Below are positions 48,849 through 58,871 of a stretch of 64,000 nucleotides of DNA, one piece after another. Source of the stretch: Prochlorococcus sp. AG-347-J19 (GTDB taxonomy: Bacteria > Cyanobacteriota > Cyanobacteriia > PCC-6307 > Cyanobiaceae); the NCBI GenBank assembly GCA_003279015.1, contig QCBV01000005.1:62001-126000 (forward strand). Reading direction: 5' to 3'. Each line of letters opens with the position of its first letter. Within the stretch, counting starts at the first letter, position 1. A model generated the notes under the pieces. It worked only from the letters and a program-made list of their open reading frames with translations. It had not been told where the DNA came from and searched no databases. The translations under genes were made by a program, and so were the position numbers.

Positions 48849-50210
48849 ATGTCTAGCAAATTATCGACTTTTATTTGTCAGAATTGTGGATCTGAAACTT
48901 CTCAATACTTTGGGAAATGCCTTAATTGCAACTCATGGAATTCCATTGTTGAAGAAATAAAAAGTAAGAGATCTAAATATCAAGAAATAAAAGATATCAA
49001 AAACAGTAAAAAATCTATACCATTTAATGAGATCTCATCAAAAAAAATAGCAAGATTCACGAGTGGTTTTAAGGAATTTGATCGAGTTCTTGGAGGTGGA
49101 ATAGTACCTGGATCTGTTGTTTTACTTGGAGGAGAACCAGGGATAGGTAAAAGCACAATAGTTCTTCAATCAGCAGGAAAAATATCTCTTAAAGAGAAAG
49201 TTTTATACATAACTGCAGAAGAATCTTTAGAACAAGTAAAAATTAGATGGGAAAGATTAAATCAAAACAGTATTGATTTAAAAATTTTTGCAGAAACTAA
49301 TTTTTCCCTAATTATTGAAGAGATCAAACGTGTAAATCCCAGTTTCGCAATTATTGATAGTATCCAAGCCATCCATAATCATGAGATGGAAAGTTCTCCA
49401 GGATCGGTTTCTCAAGTTAGAGCATGTTCATCTGAATTGCAAAATCTTGCCAAAGAAAATAATATTGCGCTTCTAATAATTGGTCATGTAACCAAAGATG
49501 GTGCTTTAGCTGGCCCTAAAACTTTAGAGCATTTAGTTGATACAGTAATAAACTTTGAAGGAGATAATATTACCTCACATAGATTACTAAGAAGTATAAA
49601 AAATCGATTTGGATCGACCTTCGAGATTGGAATTTTTGAAATGCTTGAAGAGGGTTTACGAGAAATAAAAAACCCAAGTTCAATTTTTACAAATAAAGAA
49701 AACATTTCAGGTGTAACAACTACGATTACAAATGAAGGCACTCGACCATTAGCAGTTGATATACAAGCACTGGTAAATAAAACTTTCTACAGTAACCCAA
49801 GACGAACTACAACTGGAATAAGCATAAATAGATTGCATCAAATCCTAGCTGTTATTGAAAAACACGTAGGGATAAAATTATCTGAATTTGATTGTTATGT
49901 AGCTACTGGTGGCGGTTTTGAGATTAATGATCCTTCATCTGACCTAGGTGTTGCAATATCAATTTTATCAAGTTTGAAAAATATTCCTCCATTGGCCAGT
50001 AGCTCATTTATTGGAGAATTGGGTTTAAGCGGTCAGGTTAGAAAATCGAATAACCTTCGAACAAAAATAGAAGAAGCTGTAAGACTAGGGATCAAAAACA
50101 TCGTAGTGCCAAAACTAGATGAGGAACTAAATAATAATTTTCAAAATTTAATAAATATCAAAGAGATATCAAATATTAAAGAAGCAGTTGACTATTCTTT
50201 ATCAGTTTAA
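48849..50210 (+). CDS. radA: DNA repair protein RadA
   Basis: RecA-like ATPase and branch-migration factor in recombination (453 residues). The N-terminal zinc finger has Cys10, Cys13, Cys24 and Cys27 in 'CQNCGSETSQYFGKCLNCNS'. Walker A is 'GGEPGIGKST' near 98-107. The RadA-specific KNRFG motif is present as 'IKNRFGSTFEIG'. A C-terminal Lon-like domain follows from about 290 ('DCYVATGGGFEI'). Five bases separate its stop from that of the convergent ycf3. Confidence 0.96.
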   Translation: MSSKLSTFICQNCGSETSQYFGKCLNCNSWNSIVEEIKSKRSKYQEIKDIKNSKKSIPFNEISSKKIARFTSGFKEFDRVLGGGIVPGSVVLLGGEPGIGKSTIVLQSAGKISLKEKVLYITAEESLEQVKIRWERLNQNSIDLKIFAETNFSLIIEEIKRVNPSFAIIDSIQAIHNHEMESSPGSVSQVRACSSELQNLAKENNIALLIIGHVTKDGALAGPKTLEHLVDTVINFEGDNITSHRLLRSIKNRFGSTFEIGIFEMLEEGLREIKNPSSIFTNKENISGVTTTITNEGTRPLAVDIQALVNKTFYSNPRRTTTGISINRLHQILAVIEKHVGIKLSEFDCYVATGGGFEINDPSSDLGVAISILSSLKNIPPLASSSFIGELGLSGQVRKSNNLRTKIEEAVRLGIKNIVVPKLDEELNNNFQNLINIKEISNIKEAVDYSLSV

Positions 50211-50215
50211 AAAAA

Positions 50216-50737
50216 TTAGAGATACATATCGATTGAACTTCTTCCTGAGTTTTTCAACCAATTTTCAATATCTAGATAACCACCTGGATATAATCTAACT
50301 GCTTTAGACCAGACTTCTGCAGCTTTATCAAACCAAATATCTCTCTGATCTAAATCACCATTTTGCTCAGCATATCTTCCCCTTTTTTCATAAATCAAAC
50401 CTATATTTTTAAGGCATGATGGCTGTTTGGGATTTTCTACCAATGCTTTTTCATAAGTTTCAATAGACAAATCCTCTTCACCATTACTCATATATATTAT
50501 TGCCATATTTTTTAAAGTCTCACCCCTATCAATTTTATTTTCTTCAAGTAGTAAACTCTCTTTGTAATACTCTAATGCTTCTGAATAATCCCCATTATTT
50601 TGTGCAGCCAGGCCATCTCTATAATAGATATATGCTTTTTTTTCTTTTTCTGCAATAGGCATTATTTTTACTATTGATTCAGCGATAACAGTAAAAGCTT
50701 TATCGATAAAATTGTCTCTGTTTTGATTACTAGGCAC
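50216..50737 (-). CDS. ycf3: Photosystem I assembly protein Ycf3
   Basis: TPR protein on the stromal or cytoplasmic face that assists assembly of photosystem I. From the GTG at 50737 the product is 173 residues, the usual Ycf3 length, and starts with '[20 protein letters not shown]'. The open frame runs 31 codons further upstream, but that part is hydrophobic and not part of the family. TPR units are '[20 protein letters not shown]', '[20 protein letters not shown]' and '[18 protein letters not shown]'. It is divergent from the copper ATPase gene. Confidence 0.93.
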   Translation of the reverse strand: MPSNQNRDNFIDKAFTVIAESIVKIMPIAEKEKKAYIYYRDGLAAQNNGDYSEALEYYKESLLLEENKIDRGETLKNMAIIYMSNGEEDLSIETYEKALVENPKQPSCLKNIGLIYEKRGRYAEQNGDLDQRDIWFDKAAEVWSKAVRLYPGGYLDIENWLKNSGRSSIDMYL

Positions 50738-50858
50738 CGGTCTAAAACTAATAAAATTAATATAGTAATTTAAAAAATAAATATTTAAAAAGTCTATTAC
50801 ATTTATTATTATAGTTAAAAAATAGGTCAAGCATTAATTTGCTTCAATTGTGAAAAAT

Positions 50859-53153
50859 ATGGAAAGCATTCAATTAAATATTACAGGAATGAAGTGCGGA
50901 GGTTGTGTTAGTACTGTTGAAAAAATATTAAATAATTCTGATGGTATTGAAAATGTTTCTGTTAACTTACTCACTGAAAGTGCATATTTTGAAATTACTC
51001 AGAAAAATATAGAGATAGAAGCAGTTCTCAAAAATCTAAAAGAAAATGGTTTCCCATCAAAAATTTACATAAATGATTTTTCAAAAAAAATAAACAAGGC
51101 AGAATTAGAAAAAAAAAAGAAGTGGAATAATCAATGGAAAAAACTAACTTTTGCTTTATTACTTTTATTATTTTCAGGTTTAGGTCATCTAGCAGAAGGA
51201 AGATATATAAATTTTCCGATATTAGGTAATATATATTTTCACGCTTCACTAGCAACATTAGCTCTTTTATTTCCTGGCAGAGGAATAATTATTAATGGGT
51301 TGAAATCATTTATTAAGAACCGTCCTGATATGGATTCTCTAGTAGCTCTTGGAGTAACTAGCGCATATATAACAAGTCTTCTATCCTTAATATTTACTAC
51401 TACTGGTTTTCCTTGTTTTTTTAATGAACCAGTTATGCTGTTAGGTTTCATATTGATTGGGCGTTTCTTAGAGGAAAGAGCGAGATACCAAACTGGTTCA
51501 TCCATTGGAGAGTTATTAGATCTACAACCTGAAATGGCAAATATCTATACAGAAGATAATCAAATAAAATCAATAAGAGTAAACACTTTAAGACCAAATC
51601 AAGAGATTCAAGTTTTAGCTGGAGACAGAGTACCTGCTGACTGCATTGTTACTCAAGGTAATTCATATATTGATGTTTCACATATCACTGGAGAATCCAA
51701 ACCTATCGAGGTAAAAGAAGGCGAAAATCTATCTAGTGGGTCTTTAAATCTTAATTCCACTCTTAGACTTAAAGTACAAAATGTAGGAGGAGATTCTTCT
51801 CTTGCAAAACTAGTAAATCTTATTGAGTCTGTAAACGCTAGAAAACCTCGCATTCAAAGAATTGCCGATGAAATTGCAGGCAAATTTACTTACTTTGTGC
51901 TAATTTTTGCTACTTTAACTTTCTTCTTTTGGTGGAAAGGGGCAAGAAACATTTGGCCAGATTTATTAAGTCATAAAGATCAATTCATCAATCACTCAAG
52001 CCATACACTTCATAGTGCGCTTGGTAGTAATGCTGAGAATTTCCTTAGTTTAGCAATACAATTGTCAATTGCTGTTTTAGTAATAGCTTGTCCTTGTGCA
52101 TTAGGTTTAGCCACCCCAACTGTAATAACTGTCGCATCAGGTAAAGCAGCAAAAAAGGGCGTTTTATTTAAAGGCGGGGACAAAATAGAGATGGCTTCAA
52201 AAATTAATCAAATTATTTTTGATAAGACAGGCACTTTAACAAAAGGTAAGCCTTTCATTGTTGATTATAAAAATTATGATGATCATTCATTTTTATTAAA
52301 AATAGCTGCCAGTTTAGAAAAGGAAAGCAGACATCCAATCGCAGATGCTTTAATTCAAGAGGCAAAAAAGCAAAATTTAAGTTTATTTCCAATAAAGAAA
52401 ATTTTTACTCATTCAGGGCGAGGTATTTCTGGAGAACTTGAATCAATTGATGGACTTATTAATATTGGAAATATTGAATGGCTACTAAGCAAAGGGATAA
52501 TTATTGATAGTAAGGCAAAAAAAGTCATTGAAAATGAAGAAACAAAAACGAACACCATCATTGGAGTAAGTATTAAAGATAAGTTATTAGGCTTTATTTT
52601 GCTAGGAGATTTACTCAGAGATGATTCAATTAAAACAGTTCAAAATTTGAGAGAAAACAAATTTAAAATTAACATTTTAAGTGGCGATAGGAAACAAACG
52701 GTTTTAGCTTTAGCAAAAAAAATTGGTTGTAAAGAAACAGAAGTAAAATGGGATCTTCTTCCTGAAATGAAGCTAAAGAATATAGAAAATTTAAAAATTA
52801 ATAATAAAGTGGCAATGATTGGCGATGGTATTAATGATGTCCCAGCCTTAGCATCCTCAGACTTAGGAATTGCGGTAGGATCTGGTACTCAAATAGCCAA
52901 GGCAAATGCAGATGTAGTATTAATGGGAGATCAACTAAATGGATTACCCTACGCCTTAAATCTTGCAAAAAAAACTATAAGAAAAATAAAGCAAAATCTA
53001 ACATGGGCTTTTGGTTACAACTTACTAGCTATACCTTTGGCAGCCGGCATTTTATTCCCTAAATACGGTATTCTTCTTACGCCCTCGATAGCAGCATTAT
53101 TGATGGCTACAAGCTCTATTACAGTTGTAATTAATGCTTTATCTTTAGAATAA
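50859..53153 (+). CDS. Copper-transporting P1B-type ATPase (CtaA/PacS-like)
   Basis: Heavy-metal P-type ATPase of about 764 residues from the ATG at 50859; a GTG at 50850 would add three. An N-terminal metal-binding domain has the CxxC motif in '[17 protein letters not shown]'. The membrane CPC motif is '[11 protein letters not shown]', the phosphorylation site is '[11 protein letters not shown]', and the hinge is '[13 protein letters not shown]'. The late '[16 protein letters not shown]' is Cu(+) type. In cyanobacteria CtaA and PacS bring copper to plastocyanin; which of the two this is cannot be decided here. Its stop overlaps tmk by one base. Confidence 0.93.
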   Translation: MESIQLNITGMKCGGCVSTVEKILNNSDGIENVSVNLLTESAYFEITQKNIEIEAVLKNLKENGFPSKIYINDFSKKINKAELEKKKKWNNQWKKLTFALLLLLFSGLGHLAEGRYINFPILGNIYFHASLATLALLFPGRGIIINGLKSFIKNRPDMDSLVALGVTSAYITSLLSLIFTTTGFPCFFNEPVMLLGFILIGRFLEERARYQTGSSIGELLDLQPEMANIYTEDNQIKSIRVNTLRPNQEIQVLAGDRVPADCIVTQGNSYIDVSHITGESKPIEVKEGENLSSGSLNLNSTLRLKVQNVGGDSSLAKLVNLIESVNARKPRIQRIADEIAGKFTYFVLIFATLTFFFWWKGARNIWPDLLSHKDQFINHSSHTLHSALGSNAENFLSLAIQLSIAVLVIACPCALGLATPTVITVASGKAAKKGVLFKGGDKIEMASKINQIIFDKTGTLTKGKPFIVDYKNYDDHSFLLKIAASLEKESRHPIADALIQEAKKQNLSLFPIKKIFTHSGRGISGELESIDGLINIGNIEWLLSKGIIIDSKAKKVIENEETKTNTIIGVSIKDKLLGFILLGDLLRDDSIKTVQNLRENKFKINILSGDRKQTVLALAKKIGCKETEVKWDLLPEMKLKNIENLKINNKVAMIGDGINDVPALASSDLGIAVGSGTQIAKANADVVLMGDQLNGLPYALNLAKKTIRKIKQNLTWAFGYNLLAIPLAAGILFPKYGILLTPSIAALLMATSSITVVINALSLE

Positions 53154-53791
53154 TGAAAGGAAAATTTATCGTCATTGAAGGTATTGATGGATGTGGCAAG
53201 ACTACTCAGATAGATCATCTATCGAAATGGCTACCTAATAGTGGTCTAATAAAGAATGGGTCTAAATTAATTACAACAAGAGAGCCAGGTGGCAGTCATC
53301 TAGGAAAAAGACTTAGAAGAATGATTCTTGATAATAATGAAAAAAATAAGCCTTCCTCGCTTGCAGAATTATTGCTTTATTCCGCAGATAGAGCTGAACA
53401 CGTTTCCAAAATTATTTCACCTGCTTTAAACAATAATGATTGGGTAATAAGTGATAGATTTTCCGACTCTACTCTGGCTTATCAAGGTTATGGAAGAAAT
53501 ATAAATTTAGAAATAATAAAAAATATTGAATCTATTGTGTGTCAAGGAGAATCTCCTGATCTAACTTTCTTCTTAGAAATTTCTCCAGAAGAAAGCATAT
53601 TCCGAAGAAAGAATGAAATTCCGGATAGAATTGAGTCAGAAGGTATTAAATTTTTAGAAAAAGTAAATGAAGGCTTCAAACTAATTGCCAAGGAAAAAAA
53701 CTGGATAGTTATATCTGCCTCACAAAATATTGAAACTATTTCTAATCAAATTAAAGAGATTTTACTAAAGAATTTTTCTGATAAAAAATGA
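53153..53791 (+). CDS. tmk: Thymidylate kinase
   Basis: Phosphorylates dTMP to dTDP. The 212-residue protein has the P-loop '[14 protein letters not shown]' (7-20), the DRY-like motif '[18 protein letters not shown]' and the lid '[15 protein letters not shown]'. The start overlaps the previous stop as TAATG, and the end overlaps holB by four bases. Translation of the three genes is therefore probably coupled. Confidence 0.96.
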   Translation: MKGKFIVIEGIDGCGKTTQIDHLSKWLPNSGLIKNGSKLITTREPGGSHLGKRLRRMILDNNEKNKPSSLAELLLYSADRAEHVSKIISPALNNNDWVISDRFSDSTLAYQGYGRNINLEIIKNIESIVCQGESPDLTFFLEISPEESIFRRKNEIPDRIESEGIKFLEKVNEGFKLIAKEKNWIVISASQNIETISNQIKEILLKNFSDKK

Positions 53792-54756
53792 TTGAGGTAA
53801 AAAAAAATAATTTTTTCTTTAATGAAGAAGTCAATACCTGTCTCAACAATATAATTCAAAACAAATCATTTGCTAATGGATATATATTTTATGGTGCTGA
53901 AGGAGTAGGGAAAAGGCAAACTGCTATTGAATTTATAAAAAAGATTTTCAAACAATCTTCACCACAAGAGAATGTTGAAGAGAAAATTACCAACAATAAC
54001 CATCCTGATTTTCTAATTATCGAACCTGATCCTATTTTGGGAACTAAAAATTCAAGCAGTTCCTATCTTGAAAAAAGAATAAAAAGTGGATCTGAGATAA
54101 TTAAGATTGCTCAAATACGTAATATCAAAACTTTTCTTGGTCAGAAATCAATAAACTCAGAAAAAAAAATTGTTTTAATTATTGATGCACACCTCCTCAA
54201 CGAAGCAGCCTCAAATTGCCTTTTAAAAACCTTAGAAGAACCTAGTAATGGCATTTTTATTTTACTAACATCCAAACTCAACCTTCTCTTAGATACAATA
54301 ATCTCAAGATGTCAAATAGTCAGATTTCGTTCCTTTTCTAGTAAACAAATAAAGTCTATTTTTGAAGATTATTTAAATACTTCTAAATTAAAAATTAATC
54401 CAAAATTAAAATTTGAAGATTTAATTAACTCTTCAAATGGATCTCCAAATCAATTACTGAAAAATATTGAAATATGGAATGATTTTTCAGATGAAATTAT
54501 CAGTAAATTAGATTCTCCAATAAAAAATAATCTGGAAATATTAGAAATATCTAAATTAATATCTGAAAAATTAGAAATTTATCAACAAATTTATTTAGTT
54601 AATTTAATAGAAACAATGTGGTGGAGAAAAACAAAAAATATTGGTTTAGTTATGAAGCTTGAAAAATTAAAAAATTTCTTAAGAAAAAATATTCAACCAA
54701 GATTGGCGTGGGAAATTACTTTCTTAAAAATTTCGAGAGAAGATATACAAGATTAA
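53788..54756 (+). CDS. holB: DNA polymerase III delta-prime subunit
   Basis: Clamp-loader subunit of about 322 residues. The AAA+ fold is visible from '[20 protein letters not shown]' (31-50) through '[21 protein letters not shown]' and '[16 protein letters not shown]' to the sensor region '[13 protein letters not shown]', with the SRC motif. It is adjacent to tmk as in many bacteria. The C-terminal third is diverged and rich in Lys and Ile. It ends four bases into the convergent rpaA. Confidence 0.93.
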   Translation: MIEVKKNNFFFNEEVNTCLNNIIQNKSFANGYIFYGAEGVGKRQTAIEFIKKIFKQSSPQENVEEKITNNNHPDFLIIEPDPILGTKNSSSSYLEKRIKSGSEIIKIAQIRNIKTFLGQKSINSEKKIVLIIDAHLLNEAASNCLLKTLEEPSNGIFILLTSKLNLLLDTIISRCQIVRFRSFSSKQIKSIFEDYLNTSKLKINPKLKFEDLINSSNGSPNQLLKNIEIWNDFSDEIISKLDSPIKNNLEILEISKLISEKLEIYQQIYLVNLIETMWWRKTKNIGLVMKLEKLKNFLRKNIQPRLAWEITFLKISREDIQD

Positions 54757-55535
54757 TCTACCGCAGAATTTATCAAATTAGGATTTCTTGCTTGAATAAA
54801 CTCTTGCCTAGCAATTTCAATTTGAGAACCAATAGGTAACTCAAGACAATATCCAGCACCATATACAGTTTTTATATATATAGGTTTACGTGGATCTGGC
54901 TCAAGTTTGGTACGTAAATGTCTAATATGAACTCTGATTGTCTCGATATCATCATCAGGTTCATATCCCCATACTTCCTTCAGAATTAATGCTGGCGATA
55001 CAGTTTGACCATGCCTCTGTAAAAGACAATGAAGCAATTCAAATTCTAGATGAGTTAATCTAACAGGAGATTCAAACCAGATAGCTTCAAATCTTTCAGG
55101 AACAAGAGTTAAAGGGCCATAATTTAATATTTCTTGCTGATTACAAGAATTTAATTGTGCTCTATTAGTTCTTCTTAACAAAGCTTTTATGCGTACATGT
55201 AGTTCTTCTAGATCAAATGGTTTAGTAATATAATCATCTGCCCCAGAGTTAAATCCAGTTACTTTATCTTTAAGACCACCTAATGCAGTTATCATCAAAA
55301 TTGGGATATTTGATGTTCTCTCATCTCTTCTTAGTCGTTGACATAAAGTTAATCCGTCAACACTTGGTAGCATTAAATCTAAAAGTATTAAATCTGGTGA
55401 ATATTGAAGAGCTAATGCTTGTCCTTTTATCCCATCTTCAGCTTTTTGGACATCGAAACCAGAATGTTCTAAATGCCTAGCAACCAAATCGCGCATATCA
55501 CGATCATCTTCAATTAGAAGGATTGAAATTTTCAT
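54753..55535 (-). CDS. rpaA: OmpR-type response regulator RpaA (clock output)
   Basis: A 260-residue regulator whose sequence follows RpaA closely: '[20 protein letters not shown]' (31-50), phosphoacceptor Asp53, Thr83, Lys105, and '[20 protein letters not shown]'. The DNA-binding domain has '[20 protein letters not shown]' and '[20 protein letters not shown]'. RpaA passes time signals from SasA and KaiC to transcription. No kinase or kai gene is in this window. About 400 bases without a gene lie upstream. Confidence 0.92.
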   Translation of the reverse strand: MKISILLIEDDRDMRDLVARHLEHSGFDVQKAEDGIKGQALALQYSPDLILLDLMLPSVDGLTLCQRLRRDERTSNIPILMITALGGLKDKVTGFNSGADDYITKPFDLEELHVRIKALLRRTNRAQLNSCNQQEILNYGPLTLVPERFEAIWFESPVRLTHLEFELLHCLLQRHGQTVSPALILKEVWGYEPDDDIETIRVHIRHLRTKLEPDPRKPIYIKTVYGAGYCLELPIGSQIEIARQEFIQARNPNLINSAVD

Positions 55536-55939
55536 ATTTATAAACTATTAAATTAAAATTATTTTTTGGTAATATAATTCTCTCAATAATTTATAAAGAT
55601 TGCTGAATTAGTGTAAACATTTTTATCAATTAGATATATAAACAATCCAATCACTGCAAGGGATTAAACAGAAATTGATAATTTTAAAAAGTTTAAATTT
55701 TACAATTTCTTTCGATTTTATTTACTTTTTCTTAATAATTAGAGGAATATCTAGGAAAAATAATTATCAAATTTGAAAGAATATTTAATCTAAGTTGCCA
55801 TTGTAATAAGGAATTTAAAAGTGAAATTAGATTGAGATACTCAGTTTTCAAAAATTTTTTAACTTATTTTAAAGTTTTTGATTTCGTCTGAGTGTTTAAA
55901 TTAATAATTTTGTTTATATTAAAAAAAATTTGAGTATCT
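55536..55939. other. 404-bp AT-rich intergenic region between rpaA and the 119-residue gene
   Basis: Divergent spacer much longer than is usual in this genome. I find no credible ORF, tRNA or known RNA motif. It contains a hairpin candidate near its right end (separate entry) and several T- and A-tracts. It must hold the rpaA promoter on the minus strand and that of the 119-residue gene on the plus strand, and could also encode a small RNA. Confidence 0.5.
55835..55897 (+). other. Long imperfect hairpin in the leader of the 119-residue gene
   Basis: ACTCAG (55839-55844) pairs with CTGAGT (55888-55893). The stem extends outward with A-T and G-T pairs to 55835 and 55897, and inward TCAAAAA pairs with TTTTTGA. 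It lies 43 to 105 bases before the ATG at 55940 and is not followed by a T-tract. It may be a structured 5' leader or part of a small RNA; both are guesses. Confidence 0.35.
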
Positions 55940-56299
55940 ATGAAAAAGAAGTCTATTGTCTATTCTGAATTATCGAAAAAACAATTAGAAAATCTCAAAG
56001 AAATTTACATTCAAAAAAAAGTTGAATCAATGAGTCATCGAGAGCTTAAAGAGTATGTACTAGAAATTATTTCTCATCAGATCAACAACACTATTGGTAA
56101 TGAAGAGGAATTGGAAGCATGGAGAGAAATGTCAGATTTTTTTGGAGACCAATTTGAAAAAATTATCTTAGAAATACAAAAGAAATACATTGAAGATAAG
56201 AACCTACCTGAAACAGAAATAAATCCTCAGAAGGAAAGAATAGAATTACTTGAAAGGAATAATTCAGATCAAGAAAAAAAGGATATGTGGGATGACTAG
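55940..56299 (+). CDS. Orphan acidic 119-residue protein of unknown function
   Basis: A charged, mostly helical protein. It has 'KKKSIVYSELSKKQLENLKE' at 2-21, then 'SMSHRELKEYVLEIISHQIN' (31-50), an amphipathic block, and an acidic tail ending 'EKKDMWDD'. No membrane segment, cysteine or catalytic motif is seen. I recall similar small proteins in picocyanobacteria and their phages, but I cannot name the family with confidence. Large spacers on both sides suggest a single-gene unit with its own promoter. Confidence 0.7.
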   Translation: MKKKSIVYSELSKKQLENLKEIYIQKKVESMSHRELKEYVLEIISHQINNTIGNEEELEAWREMSDFFGDQFEKIILEIQKKYIEDKNLPETEINPQKERIELLERNNSDQEKKDMWDD

Positions 56300-56569
56300 A
56301 ATTTCCTAAATGATGTAATTCAAGTAATACAAACAAAAATTTATCTTAATTTTTAGAACGTAAAAATCAATCAAGGAACTTATCTTTGCCGCTTGAATGG
56401 ATAAAAAATATGTTCTAATTACTATTCTTACAAAATGTTTATAAATTTCTAGAATTATTGATATAAAAGGAATTTTATTTATTTTTAACGTTCTATTTAC
56501 TGTTCTTAATATTATATAAATTTTACTTGATTATATCTTCGGCTGAACACAATTTAACTAAAAATAGAT

Positions 56570-56623
56570 CAAGGCAATAAAAAAGTCACCTTTATTCAAG
56601 GCAATAAAAAAGTCACCTTTATT
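56570..56623. repeat. 27-bp tandem duplication next to the tRNA-Asn terminator
   Basis: Units 56570-56596 and 56597-56623 are identical and contain CAAGGCAATAAAAAAGTCACC followed by TTTATT. Each unit carries one arm of the terminator stem plus the A-tract that is the T-tract on the minus strand. The tRNA transcript can thus meet a second terminator arm after the first. Confidence 0.95.
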
Positions 56624-56634
56624 TAGGTGACTTT
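56603..56634 (-). terminator. Intrinsic terminator of tRNA-Asn
   Basis: On the minus strand a perfect 10-bp stem is formed by AAAGTCACCT (56634-56625) and AGGTGACTTT (56618-56609) around a six-base loop, followed by a T-rich run into 56603. It starts 24 bases after the tRNA 3' end. The downstream 27-bp copy supplies a second identical 3' arm and T-run. Confidence 0.9.
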
Positions 56635-56657
56635 GGATAACTTTTGAAATTTATAAA

Positions 56658-56729
<72 letters not shown>

Positions 56730-56739
56730 ATATAAGATG

Positions 56740-56769
56740 AATTTAGCTCTTTAAAGTACCTTATGACAA
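56740..56769 (-). promoter_or_regulatory. Probable sigma-70 promoter of tRNA-Asn
   Basis: On the minus strand TTGTCA (56769-56764) and TAAATT (56745-56740) are separated by 18 bases, and the mature tRNA begins 10 bases after the -10 element. The -35 has one mismatch to TTGACA and the -10 two to TATAAT. Position and spacing make it plausible. Confidence 0.4.
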
Positions 56770-56778
56770 GTACAAAGG

Positions 56779-57465
56779 TTAATTATATCGGAATTTTGAT
56801 GGTTCTTGCCAGCTAGATAAAAAACCATTATTCAACTCTGCTACTGCATCAGCATAAGTTAATTCTTCATAACGATGAGTAATCCACAAAGCCGATAAAG
56901 GTTTTTTATGGTCACTTGTAAGATTTTTAATTGTTTGTAAAACTTTTAATTGGCTGGTTCGATCAAGTAACGCTGTAGGCTCATCTAAAAGAATAAAATT
57001 TCTATTACTAATGAGGGCGCATGCAATAGTTAAACGTTGTTTTTGTCCACCGCTCAAAGTATGCACTGGCCTTTTTTCAAAACCAGTCATTCCTACCTGA
57101 TCAAGCACATATTCAATTTTTTTATTAATTTCATTTTGACTTATATTTTTATTAAGATTTATCAGAAGTTCACTCCTACAATTTGGCATCAATATTTGAT
57201 GATCGGGGTTTTGAAACACCATGCCAATATTTGCATTAGATTGAATCACACCATTTTGGGGTTTGAAAATTCCATTAATTAACTTTAAAAGAGTACTTTT
57301 CCCGCTCCCGTTTTTACCTACGACCATCCAAAATCCAGGTTTTTTTATTGAGAAGTTACATTTAAAAATTAAATTTTCTTTTTTTCCAGGATATGAAAAA
57401 GAAACATCTTTAAATTGAATATTAGGTATTTCATTTTCAAGGGGATCTCGCATTAATTCTATCAA
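56779..57465 (-). CDS. ABC transporter ATP-binding protein (ECF/CbiO-like)
   Basis: A 228-residue ATPase. Walker A is 'VVGKNGSGKSTLLKLING' near 48-65, the Q-loop is 'GMVFQNPDHQIL', the signature is 'LSGGQKQRLTIA', and Walker B is 'FILLDEPTALLD'. The 'FQNPDHQI' form is typical of energy-coupling-factor and CbiO/EcfA ATPases for metals or vitamins. No permease or substrate subunit is adjacent, so the substrate is unknown. Its start overlaps the UPF0367 gene by four bases (57462-57465). Confidence 0.88.
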   Translation of the reverse strand: MIELMRDPLENEIPNIQFKDVSFSYPGKKENLIFKCNFSIKKPGFWMVVGKNGSGKSTLLKLINGIFKPQNGVIQSNANIGMVFQNPDHQILMPNCRSELLINLNKNISQNEINKKIEYVLDQVGMTGFEKRPVHTLSGGQKQRLTIACALISNRNFILLDEPTALLDRTSQLKVLQTIKNLTSDHKKPLSALWITHRYEELTYADAVAELNNGFLSSWQEPSKFRYN

Positions 57466-57734
57466 TCTATGTTGAGAGAAAATCCGGGTCTTTTAGCTCC
57501 TCCGGCTACTGACGATTTTTCATATATCTGAACAGAAATGATTTCATTAGCTCTTACAGCAATTAATTTATCTTGCACTTTGTCACACCTTAATTCGATC
57601 AAGTTTGAGGAATCTAAAGTTTCATTCATAGAACTTTTAATTTCATCATAAATTCTTTTAACATCATCAAATTCTTTCTTCTGAATTGAAAGTGGAAAAG
57701 GTGAATATCTCAAACTAAGTTCCAGCGAATACAT
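57462..57734 (-). CDS. UPF0367-family protein
   Basis: A small protein of 90 residues from the ATG at 57734; an ATG two codons upstream (57740) is possible. It begins 'MYSLELSLRYSPFPLSIQKK' and ends 'SSVAGGAKRPGFSLNID'. The middle 'LIELRCDKVQDKLIAVRANEIISVQIYEK' region, seen here in two pieces, matches the cyanobacterial UPF0367 pattern. Function is unknown. It overlaps the downstream ABC ATPase gene by four bases, which suggests joint expression. Confidence 0.82.
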   Translation of the reverse strand: MYSLELSLRYSPFPLSIQKKEFDDVKRIYDEIKSSMNETLDSSNLIELRCDKVQDKLIAVRANEIISVQIYEKSSVAGGAKRPGFSLNID

Positions 57735-57886
57735 AATCATTATGAAAACTACTTCTTATAATAATAAATATTTTTAAGCAGGAAGTTTTTTAAATTAAAT
57801 TCTTTTGAGAAAATTATATAAAAGATCTTTAAATACAATTATTATGAATATAGGAGATTTTATTATTCATTTTAAAAAATCATTTC

Positions 57887-58855
57887 ATGGAAATAGCAAA
57901 TGATATAACTTCTCTAGTTGGAAATACCCCGTTAGTTAAATTAAATCGAATCAGAAAGTATTTTGATTGTTATCCCGAAATAATAGCCAAACTAGAAAGT
58001 TTCAATCCATCAGCCTCCGTTAAGGATCGGATAGCTTATTCAATGTTATGTAAAGCTGAAGAAGAAGGATTGATAACACCAGATAAAACTACGTTGATTG
58101 AAGCAACAAGTGGGAATACTGGCATCGCATTAGCAATGGTTGCTGCAGCAAAAGGCTATAAATTGATATTAACTATGCCGGATACGATGAGTATTGAGAG
58201 AAGGGCAATGTTGAGAGCATATGGAGCTGAATTACAGCTAACACCGGGTAAAGACGGAATGAAAGGAGCTTTAGATTTAGCTAATGAGTTGTCTTCAACC
58301 ATTGCAAATAGCTATCAATTTAATCAGTTTGAAAACTTTGCTAATCCAGATATTCATGAAAGAACAACGGCTCAAGAAATATGGTCCCAATCCAATAACA
58401 ATTTAGATGGACTAGTTACAGGAGTAGGCACAGGAGGAACAATTACTGGTTGTGCACGTTTTTTGAAAAAAGTTAATCCAAATTGCAAAATTTATGCCGT
58501 AGAGCCCAAAAAAAGTGCTGTGATTTCCGGAGAGAAAGCTGGATCTCATTCGATTCAAGGAATTGGCGCGGGTTTCGTACCAAAAGTTCTTAATACTAAA
58601 TTAATTGATGAAATTATAAAAATAGATGACGATGAAGCATTTTATTATGGGCGTTTATTAGCTAGATTGGAAGGCCTTTTATCTGGCATCAGCAGCGGTG
58701 CAGCTTTAGCAGCAACTATAAAAATCGGCAAAAGAAAAGAACTAATGAATAAAAGATTGATAGTTATTCTTCCAAGTTTTGGAGAAAGATATTTATCAAC
58801 AGCAATGTTTGAATCTAATACTTCGATTCAAGCCAGAAAAGATGGTTATCTTTAA
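57887..58855 (+). CDS. cysK: Cysteine synthase A (O-acetylserine sulfhydrylase)
   Basis: PLP enzyme making cysteine from O-acetylserine and sulfide. The 322 residues show the PLP lysine in 'NPSASVKDRIAYSM' (about 40-53), the Asn/Thr loop 'EATSGNTGIALA', the phosphate loop 'GVGTGGTITG' and 'SSGAALAA' late in the sequence. 'FNQFENFANPDIHERTTAQEIW' is typical of CysK rather than CysM. It precedes the J-domain gene by 16 bases. Confidence 0.96.
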   Translation: MEIANDITSLVGNTPLVKLNRIRKYFDCYPEIIAKLESFNPSASVKDRIAYSMLCKAEEEGLITPDKTTLIEATSGNTGIALAMVAAAKGYKLILTMPDTMSIERRAMLRAYGAELQLTPGKDGMKGALDLANELSSTIANSYQFNQFENFANPDIHERTTAQEIWSQSNNNLDGLVTGVGTGGTITGCARFLKKVNPNCKIYAVEPKKSAVISGEKAGSHSIQGIGAGFVPKVLNTKLIDEIIKIDDDEAFYYGRLLARLEGLLSGISSGAALAATIKIGKRKELMNKRLIVILPSFGERYLSTAMFESNTSIQARKDGYL

Positions 58856-58871
58856 TGCATAATTTATAAAA

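Larger units (their letters stand above)
56300..56657. other. 358-bp intergenic region between the 119-residue gene and tRNA-Asn
   Basis: The left 270 bases are AT-rich with no recognisable gene; the longest plus-strand start near 56398 gives only 15 codons. The right part holds a 27-bp tandem duplication and the tRNA-Asn terminator. I see no integrase, att-like copy of the tRNA end or other sign of integration. Confidence 0.5.

Noticed and set aside
50738-50830. Hydrophobic 31-residue extension of Ycf3
   Set aside because: Ycf3 is a soluble TPR protein of about 173 residues, and the GTG at 50737 gives that length; the upstream stretch is random AT-rich coding.
56398-56445. 15-codon ORF in the spacer before tRNA-Asn
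   Set aside because: Too short, with no ribosome binding site and no recognisable sequence.
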